Positions 31,573-40,375 of a stretch of DNA of 64,000 bases are shown piece by piece. The notes under the pieces were generated by a model. The model saw nothing but the letters and a program-made list of their open reading frames with translations. It did no database searches and had not been told where the DNA came from. The position numbers were made by a program, and so were the translations under genes. Origin of the DNA: Bacteroidales bacterium (GTDB lineage: Bacteria > Bacteroidota > Bacteroidia > Bacteroidales > P3); assembly GCA_028708845.1 (NCBI GenBank), contig JAQVXZ010000009.1, forward strand, positions 19,299-83,298, in the 5' to 3' direction. Position 1 is the stretch's first letter. Each line of letters starts with the position of its first letter.

Positions 31573-34050
31573 ATGTCAGAACGAATAACTCTTTTTGCAG
31601 AAGTAATACTTCCACTACCCCTACCCTCAACTTATACCTATAGAATTCCTTTTGAATGGAATGATTTGGTTAAAAAAGGTCAAAGAGTGGTTGTTCAACT
31701 TGGAAATAAAAAGATTTATTCAGGCATTGTTTTCGATGTTCACGACAAAGCTCCTAAGGTAAGCAGTGTAAAATACATACTATCTATCTTAGATGAGGAG
31801 CCAATAATCAGCGAACTTAGTTTTAGTCTTTGGCTGTGGGTTGCTTCTTATTATATGTGCTATTTAGGAGATGTGATGTCAGCAGCTCTTCCTTCTGCTC
31901 TTAGATTAAAGTCAGAGACAAAAATCATTATGCATCCAGATTTCGATGGTGATATAACTTCTCTTAGTGAAGACGAGTCAAAGGTTTTTGAAGTAGTTTC
32001 AAGGAAGGAAAGCATAGAGATAAAAGATGCAATAGAGACCACAGGGAACAATAATATACTTCCCCTTCTTAATTCAATGATAAGAAAGAACCTTATTATT
32101 ACTGAAGAAGAACTTAATAGCAAATATAGACCTAAGGTTGAAGAGTATATTTCTATATCCAATAATTATAAGGATGAGGAAAAACTCAAAGAACTATTTA
32201 CTCGCTTAGAGAGTAAGAAAACCCTTCAAAAACAATACGAAGCTATTCTTATCTTTCTTTCCCTTGCTAAGAATAAGGACAATGAAATTAAGAAATCAGA
32301 CCTAACAAAACAACCAAATATATCAGCTTCTGCAATAAAAACTCTTATAAGGGATGAAGTATTTCATATTGAAAAGAAGATTCAAAGTCGTTTGGTGAAA
32401 AGGGAATCTAACCTATCGGTCGATAAGCTTATCTTAAGCGAAGAACAATCAATAGCCTATAATAGCATTATTGAGAAATGGGATGAAAAGCCTGTGTCTC
32501 TAATACATGGTATTACTGGTAGCGGTAAGACTGAATTATATATTAAGCTAATTAATGATGTTATTAAGGAAGGTAGACAAGTTCTATTCCTTCTTCCTGA
32601 AATAGCTCTAACAAGTCATTTAATTACACGTTTAGAAAAATACTTTGGCAATAGGATTGGTGTATTTCATTCAAGGTTTTCAAATGAAGAAAGAATTGAA
32701 ATTTGGAATAAGGTAAGAAATCCAATAAAAGAAAGCCGCTATGATATTATTCTTGGCTCTCGTTCTTCCATATTCCTTCCCTTTATTGATTTAGGACTAA
32801 TTATTGTTGATGAAGAACACGACCCTTCCTATAAGCAATACGACCCATCACCACGATACAATGCAAGAGATACAGCAATTGTATTAGCTAATCTTCATAA
32901 GGCAAAGACCGTTCTTGGTTCTGCAACCCCTTCTTTGGAAAGCTATTTCAATGCAAAGGACGATAAATATCAACTATTGGAGCTTAAACAAAGGTATTCA
33001 GGAACTCTATTGCCAGAAGTTTTTCTTGCAGATATAAAAGAATCAACCAAGGCAAAGAAGATGTATTCTCACTTCACAAAAACCTTACTTGAGAATATGG
33101 GAGAGGCTCTAAAGAATAAAGAACAAATAATATTATTTCAAAATAGAAGAGGGTTTGCAAGACATTTACAATGTGAGGCCTGCTCTTGGATCCCTTCATG
33201 TGAACGTTGTGATGTATCTCTTACCTATCATAAGCAATCGGAACTTTTGAAATGCCATTACTGTGGTTATTCCATTAATATACCTCAACAATGCCCAGAA
33301 TGCAATAGTCATGGGGTGAAGATGGTTGGCTTTGGAACAGAAAAGATTGAAGAAGATTTAAATATATTCTTTCCAGATGCTAGAATTGCAAGAATGGACT
33401 TAGATACCACAAGAGCAAAATCATCTTACGAAACCCTGATTACAGATTTCCAAGATAGGAAGATAGATATATTGGTTGGGACGCAAATGATAACAAAGGG
33501 CTTAGACTTCGATAATGTATCAATAGTTGGAATCTTGAATGCTGACTCAATAATTAACTTCCCTGATTTCCGCTCCTACGAAAGAGCCTTCCAACAAATG
33601 GTTCAGGTTAGTGGAAGAGCAGGAAGGAAGTTTAAGAGAGGAAGAGTAATAATACAGACCTTCAACCCATATCATCCAGCCATAAAAGATGTTATTAGTA
33701 GCGACTATAATTCAATGTATGAGAGCCAAATCTTAGAAAGGAAAGTATTTAAGTATCCCCCATTCTATCGTTTGATAAAGATAAGTCTTCGCCATAGAGA
33801 AAAAAATGTTGTAGATAAGTCATCAGAAGAGTTTGCTCTTGAAATAAGAAAGATATTTGGTGGAAGAATTCTTGGACCTGAATATCCACTAATACCAAGA
33901 ATAAGAAACTACTACTCCAAAGAGTTTTGGCTAAAAGTGGAGAAAGAAGCCTCCATAACACAAGTAAAACAAGAGATTAAAGTCCTAATGGAGAAATTCC
34001 AAGCCTCCCACAAACAACTCAGAATATCCATTGACGTTGACCCAGTATAA
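31573..34050 (+). CDS. priA: Primosomal replication helicase PriA
   Basis: An 825-residue 3'-5' helicase restarting stalled replication forks. The N-terminal DNA-binding domain (FAEVILPLPLPSTYTYRIP to SAALPSALRLK) precedes the helicase core: Walker A GITGSGKT (313-320), LPEIALTSHL, DEEH (413-416), LGSATPSLES, and Cys ligands CEAC, CERCD, CHYC and CPEC of the zinc motif, then FGTEKIEEDL, RMDLDTT, GTQMITKGLDF and QVSGRAGR. The C-terminal domain is full length. The stop codon lies inside a ~105-bp sequence repeated at the 3' end of ilvE. Confidence 0.95.
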   Translation: MSERITLFAEVILPLPLPSTYTYRIPFEWNDLVKKGQRVVVQLGNKKIYSGIVFDVHDKAPKVSSVKYILSILDEEPIISELSFSLWLWVASYYMCYLGDVMSAALPSALRLKSETKIIMHPDFDGDITSLSEDESKVFEVVSRKESIEIKDAIETTGNNNILPLLNSMIRKNLIITEEELNSKYRPKVEEYISISNNYKDEEKLKELFTRLESKKTLQKQYEAILIFLSLAKNKDNEIKKSDLTKQPNISASAIKTLIRDEVFHIEKKIQSRLVKRESNLSVDKLILSEEQSIAYNSIIEKWDEKPVSLIHGITGSGKTELYIKLINDVIKEGRQVLFLLPEIALTSHLITRLEKYFGNRIGVFHSRFSNEERIEIWNKVRNPIKESRYDIILGSRSSIFLPFIDLGLIIVDEEHDPSYKQYDPSPRYNARDTAIVLANLHKAKTVLGSATPSLESYFNAKDDKYQLLELKQRYSGTLLPEVFLADIKESTKAKKMYSHFTKTLLENMGEALKNKEQIILFQNRRGFARHLQCEACSWIPSCERCDVSLTYHKQSELLKCHYCGYSINIPQQCPECNSHGVKMVGFGTEKIEEDLNIFFPDARIARMDLDTTRAKSSYETLITDFQDRKIDILVGTQMITKGLDFDNVSIVGILNADSIINFPDFRSYERAFQQMVQVSGRAGRKFKRGRVIIQTFNPYHPAIKDVISSDYNSMYESQILERKVFKYPPFYRLIKISLRHREKNVVDKSSEEFALEIRKIFGGRILGPEYPLIPRIRNYYSKEFWLKVEKEASITQVKQEIKVLMEKFQASHKQLRISIDVDPV

Positions 34051-34150
34051 ACAAAGAAAAGACCGAGATTCGCATCTGGGTCTTTTCGGTTCATTTGTCA
34101 TGAAATTTAAGAAAAAACGTATCTTTTTTATTTTTTAATTAGTCAACTAT
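34045..34150. repeat. Duplicated terminator segment, copy A
   Basis: Bases 34045-34150 match 35911-36013 in the same orientation with a few substitutions and small indels. The shared sequence starts at GTATAAACAAAGAAAAGACC and ends at ATTAGTCAACTAT. Copy A includes the priA stop codon; copy B includes the ilvE stop codon. The two copies bracket the T9SS cargo gene. Confidence 0.75.
34057..34086 (+). terminator. Terminator after priA (inside copy A)
   Basis: AAAAGACC pairs with GGTCTTTT around a 14-base loop, seven bases past the priA stop. An identical stem serves ilvE at 35923-35952. Confidence 0.7.
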
Positions 34151-34259
34151 TGTCTTCCATCTGAACTTTTCTCCCTCTCTTAATAACAGCTATGTACTTT
34201 AATCCTGGATTGGGTCCAACTACTATGTTTCGTTGAACTCGAATAAATTCAATTGCCAT
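34143..34259 (-). pseudogene. Fragment of an HU-related DNA-binding protein
   Basis: A 38-codon frame: MAIEFIRVQRNIVVGPNPGL, KYIAVIKRGRKVQMEDNS, then TGA. The start resembles the N-terminal arm of the Bacteroidota HU-related family (beginnings like MAxxFxxVQR...KYxAxxxRG), a family also seen at the right edge of this window. It breaks off just as the frame enters copy A of the duplicated terminator, so it looks like a gene cut by that recombination. The family call rests on a short stretch and is tentative. Confidence 0.35.
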
Positions 34260-34365
34260 AATACAATAATTTTGGTTAATAAATAATTTATTTACTTAAA
34301 AGGAGACTCTCGTCCCTATATCTAAACACTTATTTATCATCGAGATAGACCCTTGTCCTTATCAT

Positions 34366-34479
34366 AAAAAAAGCAGACAACGTCTAAACCAAAAGCAGAC
34401 AACGTCTAATGACCCATTTGATAACGGCAAACTACCCATTAGACAACGGCAAACTACCCATTAGACGTTGTCTACTTTT
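34366..34479. repeat. Compound inverted/direct repeat array
   Basis: AGCAGACAACGTCTAA occurs twice (34372-34387 and 34394-34409). ACCCATTtGAtAACGGCAAA-type units follow three times (from ~34412, 34435 and 34457, the last shortened). The array ends with TTAGACGTTGTCTACTTTT, nearly the reverse complement of its beginning, so the whole 114 bases can fold back. It lies in the 495-base gap between priA and the T9SS gene; apart from the copy A segment and the HU-like fragment nothing else is recognised there. Confidence 0.8.
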
Positions 34480-34545
34480 CACCTAGCCTTTCTTTAATCC
34501 TCAAAAAGCCTTTTAAGAACTATAAAAATGCCGTTTTCGTGTCTT

Positions 34546-35586
34546 TTATTCCACAAGCAATTTCTTTGTTGCAATTCCTCTTGGGGTATAAAGCTTTACG
34601 ATATATGTTCCTGAAATTAGGTCTGAAATATCTATATACTTCTCATAAGCGTTTATAGAAACAGTCTTTAGTTTCACTCCTCTTATATCATATATCTCAA
34701 TATCCTTAACCTTAAATTGACTTATTACCTTAATATTATCTCTTGCAGGATTTGGTAATACATTGCAAGTGTTGTTAATATCAATTGCATTAACCAAACT
34801 TAAAGAATCAGGTCTTGGAACCAAAATGATTGGGAACCAACCTATATGTTTCTTTCTATAATACTTATAAAGAGAATCATTATCAAACCTTGTCCATTGT
34901 GTAGAATTTCTTTTTAGTAAATAAGGATATTCTCCCTCATAACAACCTCTATCTATTTTCAAACATACCTCATCAGTAAATGATATAGTATGGTCAAACG
35001 AATACTCAGATCCTCCTCCATAAGCATATTCCTGAGCACTTGGCATATCCACTGCAATATAAAAATCCTTTAACGTTACTTGATTATTGAAATAGTATTT
35101 TCCTTGTATAATGTTCCAAAGTGAAGGAATTGGACCTGGAGTTGAACCAAGAAAAGGAACGGCAACAGTAGCTATTTCAGTTTTTGTTGAATCCATTAAA
35201 CGGAAATAATTATAAGCTTGACTCATTCCTGGTTTTGTTCCTCCAACCTTTGCGGCAACACCAATAACCAAAACTGCAGTGTCTAAGTGGTAGGGTTGAG
35301 CAAATGCTCTTGTGTTTACATGGTTTGTATCTTGTGGACCTATTACAGGAGCGTAAGTATCAATCATAGGTAAGTTTAAATCACAAGTTCGTCTCATTAA
35401 ACTATAATGATAAAAAACATTATAATAACCCGAAGGGTCTATAGGATCCCATATTTCTACCGAATCCATCCACATTGGACAATTTAAAACTGTAGGTGGA
35501 TAATAGATTATTGTATCATATATTTGCTGTGATTTACCTTGCAAGCCAATCAAGATAAATGCTGCTACTAGTATTAGTTTTTTCAT
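34546..35586 (-). CDS. Secreted protein with a type A T9SS C-terminal sorting domain
   Basis: A 346-residue protein from the ATG at 35586 (MKKLILVAAFILIGLQGKSQ, signal peptide); the earlier ATG at 35613 would put nine residues before the signal peptide and is less likely. The mature body has no family I recognise (PTVLNCPMWMDSVEIWDP, LDTAVLVIGVAAKVGGTKPG, YAYGGGSEYSFDHTISF). The last ~75 residues are a Por-secretion C-terminal signal: NVLPNPARDNIKVISQF, IEIYDIRGVKLKTVSI, YIDISDLISGTYIVKLYTPRGIATKKLLVE. It should cross the outer membrane through the T9SS. It sits in an isolated, repeat-bounded position. Confidence 0.85.
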   Translation of the reverse strand: MKKLILVAAFILIGLQGKSQQIYDTIIYYPPTVLNCPMWMDSVEIWDPIDPSGYYNVFYHYSLMRRTCDLNLPMIDTYAPVIGPQDTNHVNTRAFAQPYHLDTAVLVIGVAAKVGGTKPGMSQAYNYFRLMDSTKTEIATVAVPFLGSTPGPIPSLWNIIQGKYYFNNQVTLKDFYIAVDMPSAQEYAYGGGSEYSFDHTISFTDEVCLKIDRGCYEGEYPYLLKRNSTQWTRFDNDSLYKYYRKKHIGWFPIILVPRPDSLSLVNAIDINNTCNVLPNPARDNIKVISQFKVKDIEIYDIRGVKLKTVSINAYEKYIDISDLISGTYIVKLYTPRGIATKKLLVE

Positions 35587-35714
35587 ATTATTTGTTATTA
35601 ATTGGTTAAACATTTAATTTATTATCTCTTCTATTAACCTTAACAAAAGTTTAGGTGGAAAAGTAAGTGAAACTATAAAATATAATTTATTCTTACCTTG
35701 AAAACATGTAATAT

Positions 35715-35871
35715 TCCCGTCGTGCTGGATTTGTCCTTAACGTTGAACTGGATTTCTTTCTTTGCATTGTCTTGACTTTATTTATATTACGGATTATAAA
35801 GCTTTATTATAATGAGAGGTGGAGTGCTTGTAGGTTTACCGCTTGCAAAGTAAGAAATCCACCTTGAGGGA
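35715..35871 (+). mobile_element. MITE-like element, copy 3 (degraded)
   Basis: Similar to copies 1 and 2: begins TCCCGTCGTGC with a GGATTTGT stretch, holds the core TTTGCATTGTCTTGACTTTA then TTTATATTACGGATTA, and ends AATCCACCTTGAGGGA, so its ends have drifted. It includes GAGGTGGAGTGCTTGTAGGT and a CTTGC/GCAAG element like copy 2. It lies between the T9SS gene and the ilvE terminator; the gap 35587-36001 otherwise holds only copy B. Confidence 0.55.
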
Positions 35872-35910
35872 GTTTACTAATTGATACTGCAAATGTATAA
35901 AACTAATTCT

Positions 35911-36013
35911 GTATAAACAAAGAAAAGACCGAGATTCACATCTGGGTCTTTTCAACTGATTATCATGAAATTTAAAAAAACGTGTCTTTATTATTTTATG
36001 ATTAGTCAACTAT
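35911..36013. repeat. Duplicated terminator segment, copy B
   Basis: The partner of 34045-34150. Here it covers the last codons of ilvE (VD and stop) and the ilvE terminator. Since it carries a real gene end in this place, copy B is the likely source and copy A the derived one. Confidence 0.75.
35923..35952 (-). terminator. Terminator after ilvE (inside copy B)
   Basis: AAAAGACC and GGTCTTTT form an 8-bp stem 50 bases past the ilvE stop, with T-rich sequence following on the minus strand. Confidence 0.7.
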
Positions 36014-37015
36014 CTCGTTCCAATTATGGGTGTCAGGATGTCTTCCGTCTTGTATTCCTGTTAACATATCATAAAGTTTTGTACAAACAGGACCTGCTTC
36101 GGTTCCGTAGTCATAAACTTTTCCAGTAGATCTTTCTTGAATTTGGCAAATTGGAGAAATAACTGCTGCTGTTCCGCAAGCTGCTACTTCGTCAAATGTT
36201 GATAATTCTTCAACTGGAATTGGTCTTTCTTCAACACTCATACCAATATCCTTTGCTAGTTGGCGAAGTGACATATTGGTGATTGATTGAAGGATAGATG
36301 GTGATTTAGGAGTACAATAGGTATTGTTTTTAATACCAAAGAAGTTAGCAGCACCTGCTTCATCAATATATTTTTTGTGAATTGCGTCTAAGTATATGCA
36401 ATTTGAGAATCCTTCTTGAGCAGCTCTTTGTCCTGAGAAAAGAGAAGCAGCATAGTTTCCTCCAACTTTGTATGTTCCTGTTCCAAGTGGAGCAGCACGG
36501 TCAAAGTCATCAACTAATTGGAATTTCACTGGCTTAAATCCTTCTTTGAAATAAGGACCAACTGGACCAACGAAAATTATAAATAAGTACTCTTCTGCTG
36601 GTCTAACACCAACTTGAGGACCTGTTCCAATTAGTAGTGGACGAATATAAAGAGAAGCTCCTGAACCTGCTGGAGGAACAAATCTTTCATTTCTTTTAAC
36701 AACTTCTTTACATGCTCTAACAAACAATTCTTCTGGAACTGGTGCCATCATAATTCCCTTTGCAGTACGTTGAAGTCTTTTTGCATTTTCGTATGGGCGA
36801 AACAAACGAATTTTTTCGTCAACTCCACGGAATGCTTTCATTCCCTCAAAGCCTTCTTGTCCATAATGTAGACAAGTTGCAGCCATATGCATAGTTATTT
36901 CTTCTGATTCATGGAATTCTAATTCACCCCATTTTCCATCACGATAGTAACAACGAACGTTACAATCAGTTTTGAAGTAGCCAAATGGTAGGCTTGACCA
37001 ATTTATATCACTCAT
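36002..37015 (-). CDS. ilvE: Branched-chain amino acid aminotransferase
   Basis: A 337-residue fold-type IV PLP enzyme that interconverts Leu, Ile, Val and their 2-oxo acids. Features: YYRDGKWGELEFHESEEITMHMAATCLHYGQEGFEGMKAFRG, RLFRPYENAKRL, YIRPLLIGTGPQVGVRPA, and the PLP lysine in GTGTYKVGGNYAASL. EAGAANFFGI and CGTAAVISPI follow. This is the long BCAT (type II) form. A near-consensus -7 box TAATTTCG lies at 37058-37065. It stands on its own transcript, ended by the terminator in copy B. Confidence 0.95.
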   Translation of the reverse strand: MSDINWSSLPFGYFKTDCNVRCYYRDGKWGELEFHESEEITMHMAATCLHYGQEGFEGMKAFRGVDEKIRLFRPYENAKRLQRTAKGIMMAPVPEELFVRACKEVVKRNERFVPPAGSGASLYIRPLLIGTGPQVGVRPAEEYLFIIFVGPVGPYFKEGFKPVKFQLVDDFDRAAPLGTGTYKVGGNYAASLFSGQRAAQEGFSNCIYLDAIHKKYIDEAGAANFFGIKNNTYCTPKSPSILQSITNMSLRQLAKDIGMSVEERPIPVEELSTFDEVAACGTAAVISPICQIQERSTGKVYDYGTEAGPVCTKLYDMLTGIQDGRHPDTHNWNEIVD

Positions 37016-37057
37016 TTTCTTAAAAATTTATTGTGTTTTCTGATTCTTATTCTTGTG

Positions 37058-37065
37058 CGAAATTA
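37058..37065 (-). promoter_or_regulatory. Possible -7 box for ilvE
   Basis: TAATTTCG on the minus strand differs from TAnnTTTG at one position, 43 bases upstream of the start. Confidence 0.35.
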
Positions 37066-37089
37066 CGAATTATTATCTATATGGCAAAA

Positions 37090-37845
37090 TTATAATTGAA
37101 AGAAAAGCTCTTTCTCGTATTTAATATTGTGTAAGAACAAAGCCTTAGCAGGAAATGAAGCACCTGCTCTCTTCCTATCCTTAGCCTCAATTATTTCACA
37201 AAATTCTCTAATGCTTATTTTCTCTATCCCCACCTCAACCAATGTTCCAACAATACTCCTTACCATATTTCTTAAGAAACGATTAGCCTCAATTGTAAAG
37301 ACCACCATATCACCCTCCTTTTCCCAACGAGCATAAATTATTGTACAGTTATTATTATTGACCTGTGTGTGTAGTTTTGAGAAACTTGTAAAGTCAGTAT
37401 AAGAAATTAGCTTTTGGCAAGCCTCATTCATTTTATCAATATTTAATGGTCTTGAAAAGTAATGAGAGAAATCATTATTAAAAGGTTGTTTCTCTTGTGC
37501 AATATAGTATTTATAGGTTCTAGTTCCTGCATCAAAACGTGCATGTGCATCGGGTTTCATCTTAAAAATCCCCATTATCTTTATATCGAAGCCAAAATAA
37601 CGGTTAAGTTTAAATATTAGCTCCTCTATTTCCTGATTAGAAATCTCTTTATAGTCGAAATGAGCATAGTAATTTAGGGCATGAACCCCTGTGTCTGTTC
37701 TTCCGCAGCCTGTAATATCTATTTTTTCTTTTAGAAGGTGAAAAAAAGCTGTCTCTAAACTTTCTTGAATAGATGGCTCATTGGGCTGAACTTGCCAACC
37801 ACAAAAATTTGTTCCGTTATATGATAGATGTAAAAAATACCTCAT
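37090..37845 (-). CDS. truA: tRNA pseudouridine(38-40) synthase TruA
   Basis: A 251-residue pseudouridine synthase for positions 38-40 of tRNA. The catalytic Asp is D51 in GCGRTDTGVHAL; other family segments are RYFLHLSYNGTNFCGWQVQPNEPSIQESLE at the start, DAHARFDAGTRTYKYYI, FTIEANRFLRNMVRSIVGTLVEVG and RKRAGASFPAKALFLHNIKY at the end. Complete. A perfect -7 box TATCTTTG lies just upstream at 37863-37870. Confidence 0.94.
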   Translation of the reverse strand: MRYFLHLSYNGTNFCGWQVQPNEPSIQESLETAFFHLLKEKIDITGCGRTDTGVHALNYYAHFDYKEISNQEIEELIFKLNRYFGFDIKIMGIFKMKPDAHARFDAGTRTYKYYIAQEKQPFNNDFSHYFSRPLNIDKMNEACQKLISYTDFTSFSKLHTQVNNNNCTIIYARWEKEGDMVVFTIEANRFLRNMVRSIVGTLVEVGIEKISIREFCEIIEAKDRKRAGASFPAKALFLHNIKYEKELFFQL

Positions 37846-37862
37846 CTTGTTTCTTTCTTATG

Positions 37863-37870
37863 CAAAGATA
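37863..37870 (-). promoter_or_regulatory. -7 box for truA
   Basis: TATCTTTG on the minus strand is a perfect TAnnTTTG, 17 bases before the start at 37845, giving a nearly leaderless mRNA. Confidence 0.6.
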
Positions 37871-38009
37871 AATAAAATCTACCACCTTCAAATGAAACGC
37901 TGTATTAATTTCGTAGATCTTCATAATAATTTATTAAAACGAAGATTCAGCAAATTCTTTCTTCGTTTCATTTTCCTAACTCTTGATTTCATTTCTTCAA
38001 TACAAAAGA

Positions 38010-38046
38010 CAAAAAAAAGGATCTCAAATTAATGAAATCCTTTTCT
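38010..38046 (-). terminator. Terminator after iorAB
   Basis: On the minus strand AAAAGGAT pairs with ATCCTTTT around a 14-base loop, followed by a run of T. It lies ~20 bases past the iorB stop. Confidence 0.8.
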
Positions 38047-38064
38047 TATATTAGTTATTGTAGT

Positions 38065-38646
38065 TTACAATTTGTCTGCAACAGCTCTTCCTGCTCTTAG
38101 AGAATTGATGTTTGATTCAACAATTGCTTCACCTTTTCTAGAGAAAGTATCTGTAATTGCTTTTTCAAGTTGTTCAATATCTATTTTTAAGTATTTAGAA
38201 GCTGCTCCAAGAACTACCATATTAGTTCCTTTGAAGTTCCCTAGTTCTATTGCTATCTTGTCTGCATCAAATACAATGCTGTTTTTTAATTTTCTAATCT
38301 CAGCCAAAATATCTTCCTTTTCTGGATAGTTTGGAATATTGATAAATGGATTTTCGTTAGTTATTACCCAACCGTTTTCTTTGTCAAGATATGGTAAGTA
38401 ACGTAGTGCTTCCATTGGTTCAACAGAGATTATCAAATCGCATTCTCCCTCTGGAATAAGGTCAGATGAAATTTCTTTATCGCTAAGGCGAAGATGAGAC
38501 TGAACATCTCCTCCTCTTTGTGACATGCCATGCGTTTCTGCTTGCTTCATAAACATTCCCATGCCAAGAGCAGCTTTAGAGATTATGGCAGCAGAACTTA
38601 AAGCTCCCATTCCACCTACTCCGCATAATATTATATCTATCTTCAT
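38065..38646 (-). CDS. iorB: Indolepyruvate ferredoxin oxidoreductase, beta subunit
   Basis: A 193-residue gamma-type domain of 2-oxoacid:ferredoxin oxidoreductases. DIILCGVGGMGALSSAAIISKAAL is the conserved start, then FMKQAETHGMSQRGGDVQSHLRLSD, LIPEGECDLIISVEPMEALRYLPYL and GNFKGTNMVVLGAASKYL. It pairs with IorA, which starts upstream with a 22-base gap; together they oxidise aryl pyruvates to aryl-acetyl-CoA (or run in reverse for aromatic amino acid synthesis) with ferredoxin. Typical of anaerobic Bacteroidota and archaea. Confidence 0.93.
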   Translation of the reverse strand: MKIDIILCGVGGMGALSSAAIISKAALGMGMFMKQAETHGMSQRGGDVQSHLRLSDKEISSDLIPEGECDLIISVEPMEALRYLPYLDKENGWVITNENPFINIPNYPEKEDILAEIRKLKNSIVFDADKIAIELGNFKGTNMVVLGAASKYLKIDIEQLEKAITDTFSRKGEAIVESNINSLRAGRAVADKL

Positions 38647-38668
38647 TTCTTTCTTTCTTTAAAGGTTA

Positions 38669-40273
38669 TTATTGTTTCTTTGCGTCCTTACGTTTCTTAT
38701 TTGCATAAACTATACATTCTCTTCTTGGGATGATAACAGATACTCCTTGGTATGCTATTTCATCTTTAATTGTTTGAACGTTTTCTGCATGGAATTTCTT
38801 AAGTGGAGTAATTACTTTAATATGGTCTGGATCAACTCCAATACCTTCACATATTGCTTCAATTCTGCCTGTTGCTGAAGATTTTTGGGTTCCTGTCATT
38901 GCTGTAATTGCATTGTCAAGAATAAAGATTGTAACTGGCACATTATCGTTAACGCAGTCAAGAAGTCCTGTCATTCCTGAGTGAGTGAAAGTACTATCTC
39001 CAATTACTGCAACCGCTGGAAGTAAACCAGATTCTGATGCACCCTTTGCCATTGTTATTGAAGCTCCCATACAAACTGTTGTACTGATACCATTGAATGG
39101 AGGAAGTGCTCCTAGGGTATAGCAACCAATATCTCCAAACACATGTCCTTTGCCGTGCTCTTCCATTGCTTCATTTAAAGCTCTGTATGTGTCAGCGTGA
39201 GGACATCCTTCGCAAAGTTTTGGAGGCCTTGGTGCAACAATTGCTGGAATAGGTAGACCCTCAGAAACCTTTAAGCCTAATGCTTTTCCAACTATTGCTG
39301 GGTTTAACTCCCCAACTCTTGGAATGGTTCCGTCTATTCTGCCCATTATCTTTTTGCCTTTATTAAGAAGACCTAATATTTTATTTTCATAAACAGGTTG
39401 TCCTTCTTCAAGTACAAGAACTGAGTCACATTCTTCATATAGTCTGTTAACCATTTCAACAGGCATAGGATATTGTGAAATCTTTAAGATAGGATACTCA
39501 CAAGCCTCATCTTGGAAATTTTCCATTAGATAGTTAAAAGATAAACCACAAGCTATAATACCTATTTTCTTATTCTTTCCGTCTATGTATTTGTTGAAGC
39601 CATCATTCATTGCTGCATTTTCAAGTCCTTCTTGTTTTGCAATAAGTTCATTGTATTGACGGCGAGCATTAACTGGAAGTAAGATAAACTGTTTTGGGTT
39701 ATCAAGAAGTTTAATCTCGTTTTGTTTTCTTGCGTTTCTTCTTATGTTTACTGCTGCACGAGAATGTGCAAGGCGAGTTGTAACACGCAAAACAACTGGG
39801 GTCTTGAATTTTTCTGAAAGTTCATATCCGTAATGAACCATATCATAAGCCTCTTGTTGGTTTGATGGTTCAAGAACAGGTATCATTGCCCAGTCAGCAA
39901 AATAACGTGAATCTTGTTCGTCTTGTGAAGAGTGCATTGAAGGGTCATCAGCTGCGATGTAAATAACTCCGCCATTAACACCTGTAATTGCTGAGTTCAT
40001 AAAAGGGTCAGCCGCAACGTTTATTCCCACATGTTTACATGAGAACATTGCTCTTTTTCCTGTATAGCTCATTCCAAGAGTTGCTTCCATAGCAGTCTTT
40101 TCATTACAAGCCCAATTACTGCGGATTCCTTTTTCCTTAGCTTCCTTTGAAGCCTGTATATATTCTGTAATCTCTGTTGAAGGGGTGCCAGGATAGGCAA
40201 ATATGCCCGAAAGTCCTGCATCAATTGCGGCTTGAGCTATTGCTTCGTCACCTAATAGAAGTAATTTCTCCAT
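38669..40273 (-). CDS. iorA: Indolepyruvate ferredoxin oxidoreductase, alpha subunit
   Basis: A 534-residue thiamin-diphosphate enzyme. The N-terminal half has GDEAIAQAAIDAGLSGIFAYPGTPSTEI, SCKHVGINVAADPFMNSAITGVNGG and DDPSMHSSQDEQDSRYFA; the TPP half has CEGCPHADTYRAL, GDIGCYTLGALPPF, VCMGASITMAKGA, VIGDSTFTHSGMTGLLDCVND (the GDS...N metal site). The C-terminus ends at PRRECIVYANKKRK without the ferredoxin-like domain of archaeal IorA, as is usual in Bacteroidota. A -7 box TAACTTTG lies at 40318-40325. Confidence 0.94.
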   Translation of the reverse strand: MEKLLLLGDEAIAQAAIDAGLSGIFAYPGTPSTEITEYIQASKEAKEKGIRSNWACNEKTAMEATLGMSYTGKRAMFSCKHVGINVAADPFMNSAITGVNGGVIYIAADDPSMHSSQDEQDSRYFADWAMIPVLEPSNQQEAYDMVHYGYELSEKFKTPVVLRVTTRLAHSRAAVNIRRNARKQNEIKLLDNPKQFILLPVNARRQYNELIAKQEGLENAAMNDGFNKYIDGKNKKIGIIACGLSFNYLMENFQDEACEYPILKISQYPMPVEMVNRLYEECDSVLVLEEGQPVYENKILGLLNKGKKIMGRIDGTIPRVGELNPAIVGKALGLKVSEGLPIPAIVAPRPPKLCEGCPHADTYRALNEAMEEHGKGHVFGDIGCYTLGALPPFNGISTTVCMGASITMAKGASESGLLPAVAVIGDSTFTHSGMTGLLDCVNDNVPVTIFILDNAITAMTGTQKSSATGRIEAICEGIGVDPDHIKVITPLKKFHAENVQTIKDEIAYQGVSVIIPRRECIVYANKKRKDAKKQ

Positions 40274-40317
40274 TGAAGTATGTTTTTAATTTTTTTATTC
40301 GCTGAATTTATAATGTG

Positions 40318-40325
40318 CAAAGTTA
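40318..40325 (-). promoter_or_regulatory. -7 box for iorAB
   Basis: TAACTTTG on the minus strand matches TAnnTTTG, 44 bases upstream of the iorA start. Confidence 0.6.
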
Positions 40326-40375
40326 TAAATTTAAAATCATTTTTCCAAACAAGAAAGACACCAAAAGCTTGAAAA

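Noticed and set aside
34366..34479. CRISPR array
   Set aside because: Units are unequal, include inverted copies, have no regular spacers, and no cas gene is near.
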